From assembly GCF_019278525.1 (NCBI RefSeq), contig NZ_CP058986.1:2736001-2800000 (forward strand): DNA of 64,000 nucleotides, read 5' to 3'. Positions 1 to 8,847 of the stretch are shown here, one piece after another. A program made the position numbers and the translations under genes. The notes under the pieces were generated by a model. That model worked only from the letters and a program-made list of their open reading frames with translations. It had not been told where the DNA came from and ran no database searches. Source of the stretch: Polaribacter sp. HaHaR_3_91 (lineage in GTDB: Bacteria; Bacteroidota; Bacteroidia; Flavobacteriales; Flavobacteriaceae). Each line of letters starts with the position of its first letter. Within the stretch, counting starts at the first letter, position 1.

Positions 1-421
1 CCATAATATCTTGGGCAGTATCTAAAGAATCTAAATCGATATCTGTAGCAACAAAACTCCAATCATATTCTGCAATTCCTAATAATGGATAAATACCTGT
101 AGCACCTGTACCGATATCTAAAATTTTAATATCTTTTTCTTCTGATAACAAATCTGCTAAGTGATGAATGTAATCTAAACGACCAGGTATTGGTGGACAT
201 AAATTTTTATCGCCAAAATTCCAAGTAGAAATTTTATCTAAAGAAAATAATAAAGCTTTATTCAATTCTTTTACTGCATCAGGGTTCGAAAAATCTATAG
301 TAACAGTGTCAAATTGATTTTTAGCAACATATTGCTTTAATGCTGGGTTTATGGTAATTAATTCATCAAAGTTATAGCCTTTGTTGAATTTATTTTTTGG
401 GTGTAATCCTTTGTCTTTCAT
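1..421 (-). CDS. rlmF: 23S rRNA (adenine(1618)-N6)-methyltransferase, 3' end outside window
   Basis: The first 140 residues are present, read leftward from the ATG at 421; the rest lies beyond position 1. RlmF is a SAM-dependent enzyme that methylates A1618 of 23S rRNA. The start MKDKGLHPKNKFNKGYNF matches the family's LHPRNRH opening. It is followed by a CPPIPGRLDYIHHLADLL block and a glycine-rich SAM motif (DIGTGATGIYPLLG), all typical of RlmF/YbiN. It is transcribed in the same direction as bshC but is separated from it by a terminator-like hairpin, so it probably has its own promoter. Identification is from recognisable family motifs; function is inferred from the family. Confidence 0.9.
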   Translation of the reverse strand, partial: MKDKGLHPKNKFNKGYNFDELITINPALKQYVAKNQFDTVTIDFSNPDAVKELNKALLFSLDKISTWNFGDKNLCPPIPGRLDYIHHLADLLSEEKDIKILDIGTGATGIYPLLGIAEYDWSFVATDIDLDSLDTAQDIM

Positions 422-544
422 TCTATTTGATGTAATTATTGTGTAAATAATTTACACAAATTTCACTGATTATAACAGCGTGTCAAAAGTAGGCTATATA
501 AGCTGAATTTATAATGTAAGTTTTAAAAATTAAAAAAAATTTTA

Positions 545-600
545 TGAGATTTCTCAATTGCTAAAAAAAATCAGTGAAGCTCAGTAGCTTCTCTCATTTT
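545..600. repeat. degenerate dispersed palindromic element
   Basis: A GAGATTTCTC stretch followed by an inverted GAAGCT/AGCTTC pair. It resembles the GAGATTTCTCGACTGCGCTCG-like intergenic element common in flavobacterial genomes and related copies at 4887-4946, 14177-14248 and 14523-14572. This copy is strongly decayed. Assignment is by eye. Confidence 0.35.
563..591 (-). terminator. Rho-independent terminator of bshC
   Basis: Read on the minus strand, a GAAGCT/AGCTTC stem with a 4-base loop is followed, after a short spacer, by eight T residues (A8 at 563-570 on the plus strand). It lies just past the bshC stop codon. Confidence 0.6.
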
Positions 601-607
601 ACTAGTA

Positions 608-2200
608 TTACAACTCTAAAATTGTAAACTCTAATTGCAATGGTTTTAATGCCATTTTTAATGCTTTTGTAAATGACGAACCATACTCTAAATAATATTC
701 AGAAAAATTACGTTGACGTTCTTCTAAACTATGATTTGGTAAAATTTCATTTTGTAATAATGTAATTCTTTCTACTAAATCTTTTTGTCTTTTTTTCTCT
801 GCTTTTAACAAACGCTTTTGTAAATTTTCTAAACCTTTAATTTGCTTTCTTTCTTGCGCATTTACAGCATTCACAAAAGAAACATCTGTTTGTTTAGCTA
901 CTTCTTTAAGTTCTAAAAATTGCTTTTCTAAAAACTGAATCTTTTCATCGAAGTTTACTTTTATATCAGAGTTTTCTTTCACTTTTTCAGATAATAAATC
1001 ATGTTGATTTAAAAACAGTTCTTCTAAAGAAATATTTAATTTCTCTAATTTTTTTGCTTGTTTTTCTGATACTACTTGTACCGAATTACGCAATAATAAA
1101 ATAGGAAATGGAATGGCTACTGCTTCAAAATAATCTTTTAATTCTAACCAATACGCCATCTCTCCTCCTCCTCCTAAATAACAAAGATTTGGTAAAATTA
1201 CCTCTTGGTATAAAGGTCTCATAATTACGTTTGGCGAAAATGATTTTGGATTTTCATCTACTTCCTTTAAGATTTCAGCCTTAGAAAAAGTAATATCGGT
1301 ATTGTTTACTTTGTAAACTCCTCTTTCTAAAATAATACGTTCTCTAAAATCATCACCCAAATAAAATAAATTAATTTCTCTTGGGTTTACTTGAATTTTA
1401 TAATTCTTTTCTAAATCTGTAATTGTTTTAGAAACGGCTTTAAATGAAGTTTCATTTTCAAGTTCGTCTTTTACAATTGGGGTAAACAATTGTTTTAGAC
1501 TAGTGTCATCTCCATCTATAATTATCAAACCATAATCGCTAAATAATTCGTTTGCAATATAACGAGTTGCATCCGCTAAGTTATTATGTTTTAAATATCC
1601 ATCAGAAAATAACTCTTTTAGAAATTCAGCATTTTTAGAATGCCCTAAGTGTTCCGAAAAAACGTCAAAAACAGCAGCTAATCCTTCAGTAGAAAATCGT
1701 CCAACTGCTCCACCATCTTTTCGGTTCCAAAGCACTTTTTTTCCATCAAAATTAAAATAATTAATCTCTTCAAAATCATGATCTTCTGTCGCCATCCAAT
1801 AAATGGGAACAAAATTTTGTTCAGGAAATTTTTCTGATAACTCTTCACACAAATTAATTGTTGAAAGAATTTTATATAAGAAATATAAAGGTCCTGTAAA
1901 CAAATTTAATTGATGACCTGTAGTTACAGTAAATGTATTTTGCAACTTTAAGCTCTCTATATTTTCTTCCGTTTTTTTTGAAACATTAAATCCTTGATAT
2001 TGATTTTTTAAAGCATCAACCAACACCAATCTAGATTGCAATCTAAATGATTTTTGCTTCTCCTCTATCTGACTATGAAAACCAGAAATATCAGGAAAAT
2101 TATTATAAAATGGTTGTATAGACTCTTTCTTTTCTAAATAATCTAGCATTATCTTAGAAAAAAATCCTGTTTTTTGAAATGGTATCTGTGTTACTTTCAT
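608..2200 (-). CDS. bshC: bacillithiol biosynthesis cysteine-adding enzyme BshC
   Basis: A 530-residue protein. BshC catalyses the last step of bacillithiol synthesis, adding cysteine to glucosaminyl-malate in the cytoplasm. Recognisable blocks include VTTGHQLNLFTGPLYFLYK near residue 95 (Rossmann core with a tRNA-synthetase-like HxxH/HIGH position), IYWMATEDHDFEEIN near 135, and a long charged coiled coil near residues 410-490, as in the family. Length is normal for BshC. The frame extends upstream to a GTG at 2212, but the ATG at 2200 gives the usual MKVTQIPF start and is preferred. bshA and bshB are not nearby, which is normal for Bacteroidota. A terminator-like hairpin follows the stop. 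Confidence 0.93.
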   Translation of the reverse strand: MKVTQIPFQKTGFFSKIMLDYLEKKESIQPFYNNFPDISGFHSQIEEKQKSFRLQSRLVLVDALKNQYQGFNVSKKTEENIESLKLQNTFTVTTGHQLNLFTGPLYFLYKILSTINLCEELSEKFPEQNFVPIYWMATEDHDFEEINYFNFDGKKVLWNRKDGGAVGRFSTEGLAAVFDVFSEHLGHSKNAEFLKELFSDGYLKHNNLADATRYIANELFSDYGLIIIDGDDTSLKQLFTPIVKDELENETSFKAVSKTITDLEKNYKIQVNPREINLFYLGDDFRERIILERGVYKVNNTDITFSKAEILKEVDENPKSFSPNVIMRPLYQEVILPNLCYLGGGGEMAYWLELKDYFEAVAIPFPILLLRNSVQVVSEKQAKKLEKLNISLEELFLNQHDLLSEKVKENSDIKVNFDEKIQFLEKQFLELKEVAKQTDVSFVNAVNAQERKQIKGLENLQKRLLKAEKKRQKDLVERITLLQNEILPNHSLEERQRNFSEYYLEYGSSFTKALKMALKPLQLEFTILEL

Positions 2201-2373
2201 CTTAAATAACACTTTTTTGGCAACAATCAGATTCTGAAGTAGAATTCATTTAGTTTGATTAATTTTTGATAAAAATACGAATAATTTTTCCTTTGTCGTA
2301 AGAGCCAATCCAATCTAACAAAGTTTTAACAAGATAAAGAATCAATCTTCTGAAAAACAAAAAAATATATTCT

Positions 2374-2381
2374 TACTTTTG
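2374..2381 (+). promoter_or_regulatory. Bacteroidota -7 promoter box
   Basis: TACTTTTG matches the TAnnTTTG box and lies 18 bases before the ATG at 2400. It overlaps an in-frame TTG at 2379, which rules that codon out as the start of the peptidase gene. Confidence 0.7.
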
Positions 2382-2399
2382 GTTTCCAAACTCTTATTT

Positions 2400-4877
2400 A
2401 TGAAATTTAAAATCTTTTTTAGTATTGCTTTCTTAACTATAGGAAGCCTTTTTTCACAAACAGTACAATCTCCTTCCGAATTTTTAGGCTATGAAATTGG
2501 TTCTCGTTTTACCAGACATCATAAAGTTGTAGACTATTTTAAATACGTTAGCAATACTTTAACTAATGTAAAATTAGAAAAATACGGAGAAACCAACGAG
2601 CACAGACCGTTGTATTTAAGCTATATTTCTTCTCAAGAAAATATAGATGATTTAGAAAATATTAGAAAATCAAATCTATCTCAAACAGGTATTATTGATG
2701 GCAATTCGGTTAATAAAAAAGCCATTGTTTGGTTAAGTTACAATGTACATGGTAATGAAGCTTCTAGTACAGAATCCTCTATGTTAACAATTTACGAATT
2801 GGTAACCAATAAAAAAGACTGGTTAAAAAACACCGTTATCATCATGGACCCTTGTGTAAACCCTGATGGAAGAGATCGTTATGTAAATTGGTACAACCAA
2901 GTAAAAAGTACACCTTTTGATGTTGATCAAGATGCCAAAGAACATCATGAACCTTGGCCAGGAGGAAGACCAAATCATTATTTATTTGATTTAAATAGAG
3001 ATTGGGCTTGGGCAACTCAAGTAGAATCTCAGCAAAGAATAAAAATGTATAACAAATGGATGCCACATGTTCATGTAGATTTCCATGAACAAGGTATTAA
3101 TAGTCCTTATTATTTTGCTCCTGCAGCAGCTCCTTTTCACGAAGTTATTACAGAATGGCAAACTGAGTTTCAAACACAAGTAGGTAAAAATCACGCTAGT
3201 TATTTTGATAAAGAAGGTTGGTTATATTTTACAAAAGAAAGTTTCGATTTGTTATACCCAAGTTACGGAGACACATATCCTATTTATATGGGAGCAATTG
3301 GTATGACGTATGAACAAGCGGGTCACGGACGTGCTGGTTTAGGAATAGACACAAATGAAGGTGAAGTTTTAACTTTAAAAGCTAGAGCAACTCACCACAT
3401 GACAACCGGTTTATCTACTGTAGAAATTTCATCAAAAAATGCAGAAAAATTAAATACCGAGTTTAAAAAATTCTTTAAAAACAATAATTCTGATTACAAA
3501 AGTTTTGTTTTAAAGAATGATAATGATGATAAAACAGATCGTTTAAAAAGCTTATTAGATAAACACGAAATTAAATACGAATTTGCAAACAGCGGACCTG
3601 TAAAAGGTTATAATTACAGTACTCAAAAAGAAGAAAAATTTACAACTTCTAAAGGAGATTTAATAATTCATACAGATCAACCAAAAGGAACAATGGTTCA
3701 GGTTTTATTTGAACCTAAGGCAAAATTAGTAGATTCTTTAACGTATGATATTACTGCTTGGTCTTTACCATATGCTTACGGTTTTAATGCTGTTGCTTCT
3801 AAAACAAAAGTTAGTTCTACTACTAATACAACTGCACAAAGTATTACAAATTCTATTGATAAAAGTGCTTACGCTTACATTGCTAAGTGGAATAGTATTG
3901 AAGACGCTACTTTTTTAGCTGCTATATTAAAAGAAAATATGACTCCTCGTTTTGCTGAAAAGTCATTTTCTTTAGAAGGAAATTCTTACGAAAAAGGAAC
4001 TTTAGTTATTCTAAGAAACGATAATAGAATGGCTAATTTTGATGATAAATTACTTGAAATAGCTAATAATAACAACAGAAAAATTCAAGCAGTTTCTACC
4101 GGTTTTGTAGACACTGGTTTAGATTTTGGTTCTGCTAGTGTAAAACCAATTAAAAAACAAAGAGTTGCTTTACTTTCTGGTGATGGAACTTCTTCTTTAA
4201 GTTTCGGAGAAGTTTGGTACTTTTTTGAACAAGAATTAAAATACCCTTTAACTGTAATAAACTCAGATTATTTTAGCAGAACAGATTTTTCTAATTACGA
4301 TGTTATTATACTTCCTGACGGTCGTTACGGAAGTGTATTAAATCAAAACACTTTAGATAAATTATCAACTTTTACACGTTCTGGAGGAACTTTAATTACA
4401 ATTGGTGGAGCTTTAAATAGTTTTGCTGATAAAAAAGGATTTTCATTGAAACGAAAAAAATCTAAAGAAGAAACTACAGAAACTAATTTAACACCATATG
4501 CAAATCAAGAAAGAAAAAGTATAGGGAATTTAATTACAGGTGCAATTTTTAAGAGTAAAGTTGATGCTACACACCCTTTAGCTTTTGGTTATACTGAAGA
4601 ATATTTTTCTTTAAAATTAAGTGGATCAACTTTTAACTATTTAGAGAATGGTGGAAATGTTGCTTATTTTGAAAAAGGAACCAAAAATATTTCTGGTTAT
4701 GCAGGAAGTAAAGCTGTTAAAAATGTACCAGAATCTTTATTATTTGGTGAAGAAAAAATGGGTAGCGGAAGTATTATTTATATGGTAGACAATCCTTTAT
4801 TTAGATCTTTCTGGGACAACGGAAAGCTTTTTGTTGCTAATGCTGTTTTCTTATTAAATTCTGATAATTTAAAATAA
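2400..4877 (+). CDS. secreted M14-family zinc metallocarboxypeptidase
   Basis: An 825-residue protein with a signal peptide at residues 1-20 (KIFFSIAFLTIGSLFSQ), so exported. M14 peptidases use one zinc ion to cleave peptides. The zinc-binding HxxE reads NVHGNEASS (His117, Glu120), followed by NPDGRDRY with the substrate-binding Arg, then VDFHEQG (likely third zinc ligand, His229) and a candidate catalytic Glu in MTYEQAG. A second half (residues 400-825) contains a Rossmann-like segment (VALLSGDG, YDVIILPDGRYG) resembling glutamine-amidotransferase folds, as in long Bacteroidota M14 proteins. There is no T9SS sorting domain, so it is probably periplasmic or outer-membrane associated. The ATG at 2400 is fixed by the promoter box just upstream. 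Confidence 0.88.
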   Translation: MKFKIFFSIAFLTIGSLFSQTVQSPSEFLGYEIGSRFTRHHKVVDYFKYVSNTLTNVKLEKYGETNEHRPLYLSYISSQENIDDLENIRKSNLSQTGIIDGNSVNKKAIVWLSYNVHGNEASSTESSMLTIYELVTNKKDWLKNTVIIMDPCVNPDGRDRYVNWYNQVKSTPFDVDQDAKEHHEPWPGGRPNHYLFDLNRDWAWATQVESQQRIKMYNKWMPHVHVDFHEQGINSPYYFAPAAAPFHEVITEWQTEFQTQVGKNHASYFDKEGWLYFTKESFDLLYPSYGDTYPIYMGAIGMTYEQAGHGRAGLGIDTNEGEVLTLKARATHHMTTGLSTVEISSKNAEKLNTEFKKFFKNNNSDYKSFVLKNDNDDKTDRLKSLLDKHEIKYEFANSGPVKGYNYSTQKEEKFTTSKGDLIIHTDQPKGTMVQVLFEPKAKLVDSLTYDITAWSLPYAYGFNAVASKTKVSSTTNTTAQSITNSIDKSAYAYIAKWNSIEDATFLAAILKENMTPRFAEKSFSLEGNSYEKGTLVILRNDNRMANFDDKLLEIANNNNRKIQAVSTGFVDTGLDFGSASVKPIKKQRVALLSGDGTSSLSFGEVWYFFEQELKYPLTVINSDYFSRTDFSNYDVIILPDGRYGSVLNQNTLDKLSTFTRSGGTLITIGGALNSFADKKGFSLKRKKSKEETTETNLTPYANQERKSIGNLITGAIFKSKVDATHPLAFGYTEEYFSLKLSGSTFNYLENGGNVAYFEKGTKNISGYAGSKAVKNVPESLLFGEEKMGSGSIIYMVDNPLFRSFWDNGKLFVANAVFLLNSDNLK

Positions 4878-4886
4878 GTTACTTGT

Positions 4887-4946
4887 TAGGTTGAACGCAG
4901 TAGAAACCTATTTAAATAATCATATAGTTCTCTACTTCGCTCGAAC
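4887..4946. repeat. dispersed palindromic element
   Basis: The left arm reads GGTTGAACGCAGTAGAAACC and the right arm GTTCTCTACTTCGCTCGAAC, an imperfect inverted pair between two convergent genes. It matches the copy at 14177-14248 in layout and sequence. It may also act as a bidirectional terminator. Confidence 0.5.
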
Positions 4947-4962
4947 AGATAATAGTAAAATT

Positions 4963-5688
4963 CTAACTCAAATCACAATACCAAAAACTCGTATCGTGAT
5001 TTGAGTTTTCTTTTTTAGGTTGATGACAGTTATCGTCATCATTATCATGCAATGTGTAAGAACGTAACACTTTCTCTCCTATAGAGAACTCAATCGGATT
5101 TTTAAAGATAGGTCCATCGAAAACAAAAGTGTGAAACTCTCCATTTTCTCCGCAAACATCTACATTTTCTGGTAAGTCTTTTATAAATTGCTCATCGATA
5201 ACTCTACCAACAAACTCCTTGCCTAGTAATTTTGCATTTACACAAACAGTAATTGCTTTAAAGCCTAAATCTAAAAATTCTTGTAAAACTTCTTTGGTGT
5301 CTTTTTTCCAAAGCGGGTACACACCTGTAATATTTACCTCAGCTAGTTTGGTATCTCTGTATGCTTTTAAATCTTCCAGAAAAATATCACCAAAAATAGT
5401 ATGAGAATATTTTTTTTCGACTAAAGAATCCATTGCTTCTTTCATTATTTCTGCATACAAATCCATCGTTACATCCACAGGAAATTCTATTGTTTTTAAA
5501 TCGATTCCTATAGATGCGGCTTGTTTAAATAATAAATCATTTCTAAGACCATGCATAGAAACTCTATTAAAATCTTTATTAATTGTGGTAACTAATAAAT
5601 CTAAATTGTACGTAGGGTCTTGTAGAATTTTATAAAGTGCCAACGCAGAATCTTTACCTGAACTCCAATTAAAATACGTTTTTTTCAT
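4963..5688 (-). CDS. PP-loop ATP pyrophosphatase, Dph6-like (diphthine-ammonia ligase family)
   Basis: A 241-residue cytoplasmic protein of the N-type ATP pyrophosphatase superfamily. The PP-loop is SSGKDSALAL near residue 10, where the family usually has SGGKDS. The next block, VSMHGLRNDLLFKQAASIGI, is typical of the Dph6/MJ0570-like family. In archaea and eukaryotes Dph6 amidates diphthine on EF2; bacteria lack diphthamide, so the substrate here is unknown. The ATG at 5688 gives MKKTYFNW; another in-frame ATG at 5703 adds five residues and overlaps the rimO terminator tail. It lies directly downstream of rimO on the same strand. Family is confident, function is not. Confidence 0.8.
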   Translation of the reverse strand: MKKTYFNWSSGKDSALALYKILQDPTYNLDLLVTTINKDFNRVSMHGLRNDLLFKQAASIGIDLKTIEFPVDVTMDLYAEIMKEAMDSLVEKKYSHTIFGDIFLEDLKAYRDTKLAEVNITGVYPLWKKDTKEVLQEFLDLGFKAITVCVNAKLLGKEFVGRVIDEQFIKDLPENVDVCGENGEFHTFVFDGPIFKNPIEFSIGEKVLRSYTLHDNDDDNCHQPKKENSNHDTSFWYCDLS

Positions 5689-5706
5689 AAGAACAATTTG
5701 CATAAA

Positions 5707-5733
5707 AAAAATCCTACATAAAGTAGGATTTTT
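5707..5733 (-). terminator. Rho-independent terminator of rimO
   Basis: A perfect 11-base inverted repeat AAAAATCCTAC/GTAGGATTTTT with a 5-base loop, followed on the minus strand by more T residues. It sits between the rimO stop and the PP-loop gene start, so the latter may depend on readthrough or on a promoter inside rimO. Confidence 0.85.
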
Positions 5734-5739
5734 GATTAT

Positions 5740-7092
5740 CTATTTTCTTTTTTGATTTAAAGAAATTGGTTTTTCAATTTTAGTTACTGGTGTTCCGTAT
5801 AAATCGTAATCTCCAGCTTCATGAATTTTAATATCTATAAACTCACCAATTTTAATATAATGTTCTTTTGCATCTACAATAACATCATTATCTACATCTG
5901 GCGAATCAGACTCTGTTCTTCCATAGAAAAACTCTCCGTCTTTTCTATCAAACAAACATCTAAATGTTTTTCCTATTTTCTCTTGATTCAATTCCCAAGA
6001 AATTTGAGATTGAATTTCCATAATTTCATTTACTCTTTGAAACTTTACTTCTGCAGGTACGTCATCTTCTAAAACATACGCTCCAGTATTTTCTTCATGA
6101 GAATATTCAAAAGCGCCCATACGTTCAAAACGCATTTCTTCAATCCAATCTTTCAACTCTTGAAACATTTCTTCTGTTTCTCCAGGATATCCAACAATTA
6201 ACGTAGTTCTAATGGCCATTTCTGGCACTTTTTCTCTAAATTTATGAATTAAAGCTGTAGTTTTTTCATGGGTTGTACCACGTTTCATAGACTTTAACAA
6301 CTCTGTATTAATATGTTGTAAAGGAATATCTAAGTAGTTACACACTTTAGGCTCACGTTTCATTACCTCTAAAACATCCATTGGGAAACCTGTAGGAAAA
6401 GCATAATGCATTCTAATCCATTCAATTCCATCTACTTTAGCCAAAGCTTCTAACAACTGAGCTAAAGATCGTTTTTTATAAATATCTAATCCGTAATATG
6501 TTAAATCTTGCGCGATTAACATTACTTCTTTAATTCCTTTTGCTGCTAATTTTGTTGCTTCTGTAACAATATCTTCAATAGGCGTAGAAACGTGTTTTCC
6601 TCTCATTAAAGGAATTGCACAAAACGAACAAGGTCTATCACAACCTTCTGCAATTTTTAAATATGCATAATGTTTAGGAGTTGTTGTTAAACGTTCTCCT
6701 ATTAATTCGTGTTTATAATCTGCTTCTAAAGCTTGTAAAAGATTCGGTAAATCGTGCGTACCAAAATATTGATCTACATTTTTAATTTCTGCTTCTAAAT
6801 CTGGCTTATAACGTTCACTTAAACAACCAGAAACAAAAACTTTATCAATTTCACCAGCTTCTTTTCTTTTGGCATAATGCAAAATAGTATCAATAGACTC
6901 CTCTTTTGCTTTACCTATAAATCCACAAGTATTGATTACGACAATATTTCCATCATCATTTTCATCTTCATGAACAACCTCTTTTCCATTGGCTTTTAAT
7001 TGCCCCATTAATACTTCTGAATCGTAAATATTCTTAGAACAACCTAAAGTAACAACGTTAATCTTATTTTTTTTGATGGTTTTTGTACGCAT
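5740..7092 (-). CDS. rimO: ribosomal protein S12 methylthiotransferase RimO
   Basis: A 450-residue radical-SAM enzyme that adds a methylthio group to the conserved Asp of ribosomal protein uS12. The N-terminal UPF0004 domain has its three cluster cysteines in VTLGCSKN (Cys18), NTCGF (Cys56) and SGCLSE (Cys90). The radical-SAM CxxxCxxC is EGCDRPCSFC (Cys141, 145, 148). A C-terminal TRAM domain follows at about residues 375-440. TLGCSKN and CDRPCSFCAIP separate RimO from the tRNA enzyme MiaB. The ATG at 7092 is preferred over an upstream in-frame TTG at 7113 because the TTG lies inside the -7 box TATATTTG. Confidence 0.95.
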   Translation of the reverse strand: MRTKTIKKNKINVVTLGCSKNIYDSEVLMGQLKANGKEVVHEDENDDGNIVVINTCGFIGKAKEESIDTILHYAKRKEAGEIDKVFVSGCLSERYKPDLEAEIKNVDQYFGTHDLPNLLQALEADYKHELIGERLTTTPKHYAYLKIAEGCDRPCSFCAIPLMRGKHVSTPIEDIVTEATKLAAKGIKEVMLIAQDLTYYGLDIYKKRSLAQLLEALAKVDGIEWIRMHYAFPTGFPMDVLEVMKREPKVCNYLDIPLQHINTELLKSMKRGTTHEKTTALIHKFREKVPEMAIRTTLIVGYPGETEEMFQELKDWIEEMRFERMGAFEYSHEENTGAYVLEDDVPAEVKFQRVNEIMEIQSQISWELNQEKIGKTFRCLFDRKDGEFFYGRTESDSPDVDNDVIVDAKEHYIKIGEFIDIKIHEAGDYDLYGTPVTKIEKPISLNQKRK

Positions 7093-7110
7093 ATCATTTT
7101 TTTCTGACTG

Positions 7111-7118
7111 CAAATATA
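7111..7118 (-). promoter_or_regulatory. Bacteroidota -7 promoter box of rimO
   Basis: On the minus strand the sequence is TATATTTG, a full TAnnTTTG match, 19 bases before the rimO ATG. Confidence 0.7.
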
Positions 7119-7203
7119 CAGCTTAATTAGGGTTTATCTATATAGTTTTTATATGGTTATTAATTACGATTTTTTAATACCAAAAATCTTGTTTTTTCCC
7201 ATA

Positions 7204-7229
7204 AAAAAACCTCAAAAAATTCGAGGTTT
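7204..7229 (-). terminator. Rho-independent terminator after the PlsC-like gene
   Basis: Inverted repeat AAACCTC (7207-7213)/GAGGTTT (7223-7229); on the minus strand it runs into a T tract. It lies about 30 bases past the stop of the acyltransferase gene. Confidence 0.75.
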
Positions 7230-7257
7230 AATACTTATTATTTTCTGATTAGAATTG

Positions 7258-8073
7258 TTAACTCCAAAATTCTCTTTTCTTATTCAATTCTTCTTCTTCT
7301 TCAGTCAATGCCTCTAACTCATTAACAGACAAAACCTTTAAAAAAGATTTGTGTTGTTCTATAGCAAACTCAATTTTAGTTACTATATCTGCTACACTTT
7401 CATTTTCATAATCTATATCTAATGGTTCTTTAATAACCATAGACTGCAATACATTACGTTTTTTAATACTCAAGCCTTTTTTATCAAAAGACCTTCTAAA
7501 TCCATCAATTACAATAGGCACTACGACTGGTTTGTAGGTTTTAATAATATGAGCTGTACCTCTTCTAATTGGTCTAAAAGGGGTTGTTGTACCTTGCGGA
7601 AATGTAATTACCCAACCATCTTTTATTGCTTTTCCTATATTAGAAATATCAGAATTTTTAACTTGTCTTTTTACATCTTTACCATCACTTCTCCATGTTC
7701 TTTCTATAGACACAGAGCCCATATAAGCAAAAATTTTAGGCAATATACCTGATCTCATTGTTTCTCCTGCCGCAACAAAATATACATTTAACTTCGGTTT
7801 CCATATATAACCTATATTCTTTATAGAATCGTCTCTACCGCTTAAAGAAGCATTAAAAACATGATACATAGCAGCTACATCTGCAAAATAAGTTTGATGG
7901 TTTGAAATAAATAAAACTCCAGAATCTGGTAAGTTTTTAAGATTTTCTGAACCTTCTATGTTTAGACTATTGAATTTACGATATCTACCGTGAGATACAA
8001 TTCCGAAAATTCTTATAAGCCATTTTTTTAGGACTAAAATATGGCCAAATGGATTCCTTTTAAATAAAGGCAT
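7258..8073 (-). CDS. PlsC-like 1-acyl-sn-glycerol-3-phosphate acyltransferase, divergent motifs
   Basis: A 271-residue membrane-associated acyltransferase-like protein of the lysophosphatidic acid acyltransferase (PlsC) fold, which normally transfers a fatty acyl chain in phospholipid synthesis. Block I reads SNHQTYFADV, giving His-x5-Asp instead of the usual His-x4-Asp. Block III reads FPQGTTTP instead of FPEGTRS, so the usual Glu is Gln. A hydrophobic N-terminal segment could anchor it. The ATG at 8073 is chosen because the -7 box TAAGTTTG lies just upstream and an earlier in-frame TTG at 8115 lies before that box. The end is rich in Glu and Lys. The fold is confident; the exact acyl acceptor is unknown. 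Confidence 0.75.
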   Translation of the reverse strand: MPLFKRNPFGHILVLKKWLIRIFGIVSHGRYRKFNSLNIEGSENLKNLPDSGVLFISNHQTYFADVAAMYHVFNASLSGRDDSIKNIGYIWKPKLNVYFVAAGETMRSGILPKIFAYMGSVSIERTWRSDGKDVKRQVKNSDISNIGKAIKDGWVITFPQGTTTPFRPIRRGTAHIIKTYKPVVVPIVIDGFRRSFDKKGLSIKKRNVLQSMVIKEPLDIDYENESVADIVTKIEFAIEQHKSFLKVLSVNELEALTEEEEELNKKREFWS

Positions 8074-8099
8074 TCTATATTCGTTTTTAGTTAGTTTAA

Positions 8100-8107
8100 C
8101 AAACTTA
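8100..8107 (-). promoter_or_regulatory. Bacteroidota -7 promoter box
   Basis: Minus strand TAAGTTTG, a full TAnnTTTG match 27 bases before the ATG of the PlsC-like gene, which implies a short leader. Confidence 0.6.
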
Positions 8108-8127
8108 CAAAACAATTAAGAAAGATG

Positions 8128-8754
8128 CTATTTAAAGAGTTCTTTAATTTCAGAAAGCATCATAGCTGTTGCTCCCCAAACAATATAACTATCTAATTTA
8201 AAGCAAGGTACTTCTACATCCTCCATATAAGAAGTGTTCATTTTTATAGCCGTTAAATTCGTTTCACTTAACAAATCTCTTAATAAAACTTCAATTGTTT
8301 GCTCAACTTCATAATTTAGATTAAAATTTGGTTGTTGATTCGCATATCCTAAAAAAGGTGTTGCTAAAAAATTACTTGGAGGAATATAAACATCTGTTAA
8401 TTCTCTAATTATTTCAATAGATGCCTCAGTTACACCAACTTCTTCAAATGTTTCTCTTAAAGCTGTTTTTTCAAGATTTTCATCTTCAATATCCTTCTTA
8501 CCTCCCGGAAAACTTATCTGAGCAGAATGTATGCCCTTATAACTTGCTCTCTGTGTTAGCAAAAAACAAGTTTCATTTTTTAAATTTGGATAAAACAAAG
8601 CCAATACTGCTGCTTTTCTTGGATTATTTGCAGTAATTTTATCGGCATCGTACTTTAATCTAATTTTTGGAGCTAATTTAAATTGTGCATTTAAACCTCC
8701 TAACTCAGTTGTTTTAAGTTGAGATATTTTATTTTTGAAATCATTAAAATTCAC
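8128..8754 (-). CDS. CoA pyrophosphatase-type Nudix hydrolase
   Basis: A 208-residue cytoplasmic hydrolase. Nudix enzymes of this group split CoA or its derivatives into 4'-phosphopantetheine and 3',5'-ADP, clearing oxidised CoA. The CoA-pyrophosphatase signature (LLTQRASYKGIHSAQISFPGG) runs into the Nudix box, ending TALRETFEEVGV near residues 95-125, with the paired Glu residues that bind metal. The start is a GTG at 8754, supported by a perfect -7 box (TAATTTTG, minus strand) 21 bases upstream. It precedes the PlsC-like gene on the same strand with a 54-base gap that contains that gene's own promoter box. Confidence 0.88.
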   Translation of the reverse strand: MNFNDFKNKISQLKTTELGGLNAQFKLAPKIRLKYDADKITANNPRKAAVLALFYPNLKNETCFLLTQRASYKGIHSAQISFPGGKKDIEDENLEKTALRETFEEVGVTEASIEIIRELTDVYIPPSNFLATPFLGYANQQPNFNLNYEVEQTIEVLLRDLLSETNLTAIKMNTSYMEDVEVPCFKLDSYIVWGATAMMLSEIKELFK

Positions 8755-8774
8755 TTATAAAAATTTTATTTTAA

Positions 8775-8782
8775 CAAAATTA
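8775..8782 (-). promoter_or_regulatory. Bacteroidota -7 promoter box of the Nudix gene
   Basis: Minus strand TAATTTTG, 21 bases upstream of the GTG start at 8754; its placement supports that non-ATG start. Confidence 0.6.
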
Positions 8783-8847
8783 TTCATTTCTATTTTAAAC
8801 AAACTGTATTTGGCAAGAATTTTGAAAGACCTTATTAAAATACAACT

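Noticed and set aside
2842-3194. Minus-strand frames inside the M14 peptidase gene
   Set aside because: They are antisense to strongly conserved peptidase motifs and have no start signals or family similarity.
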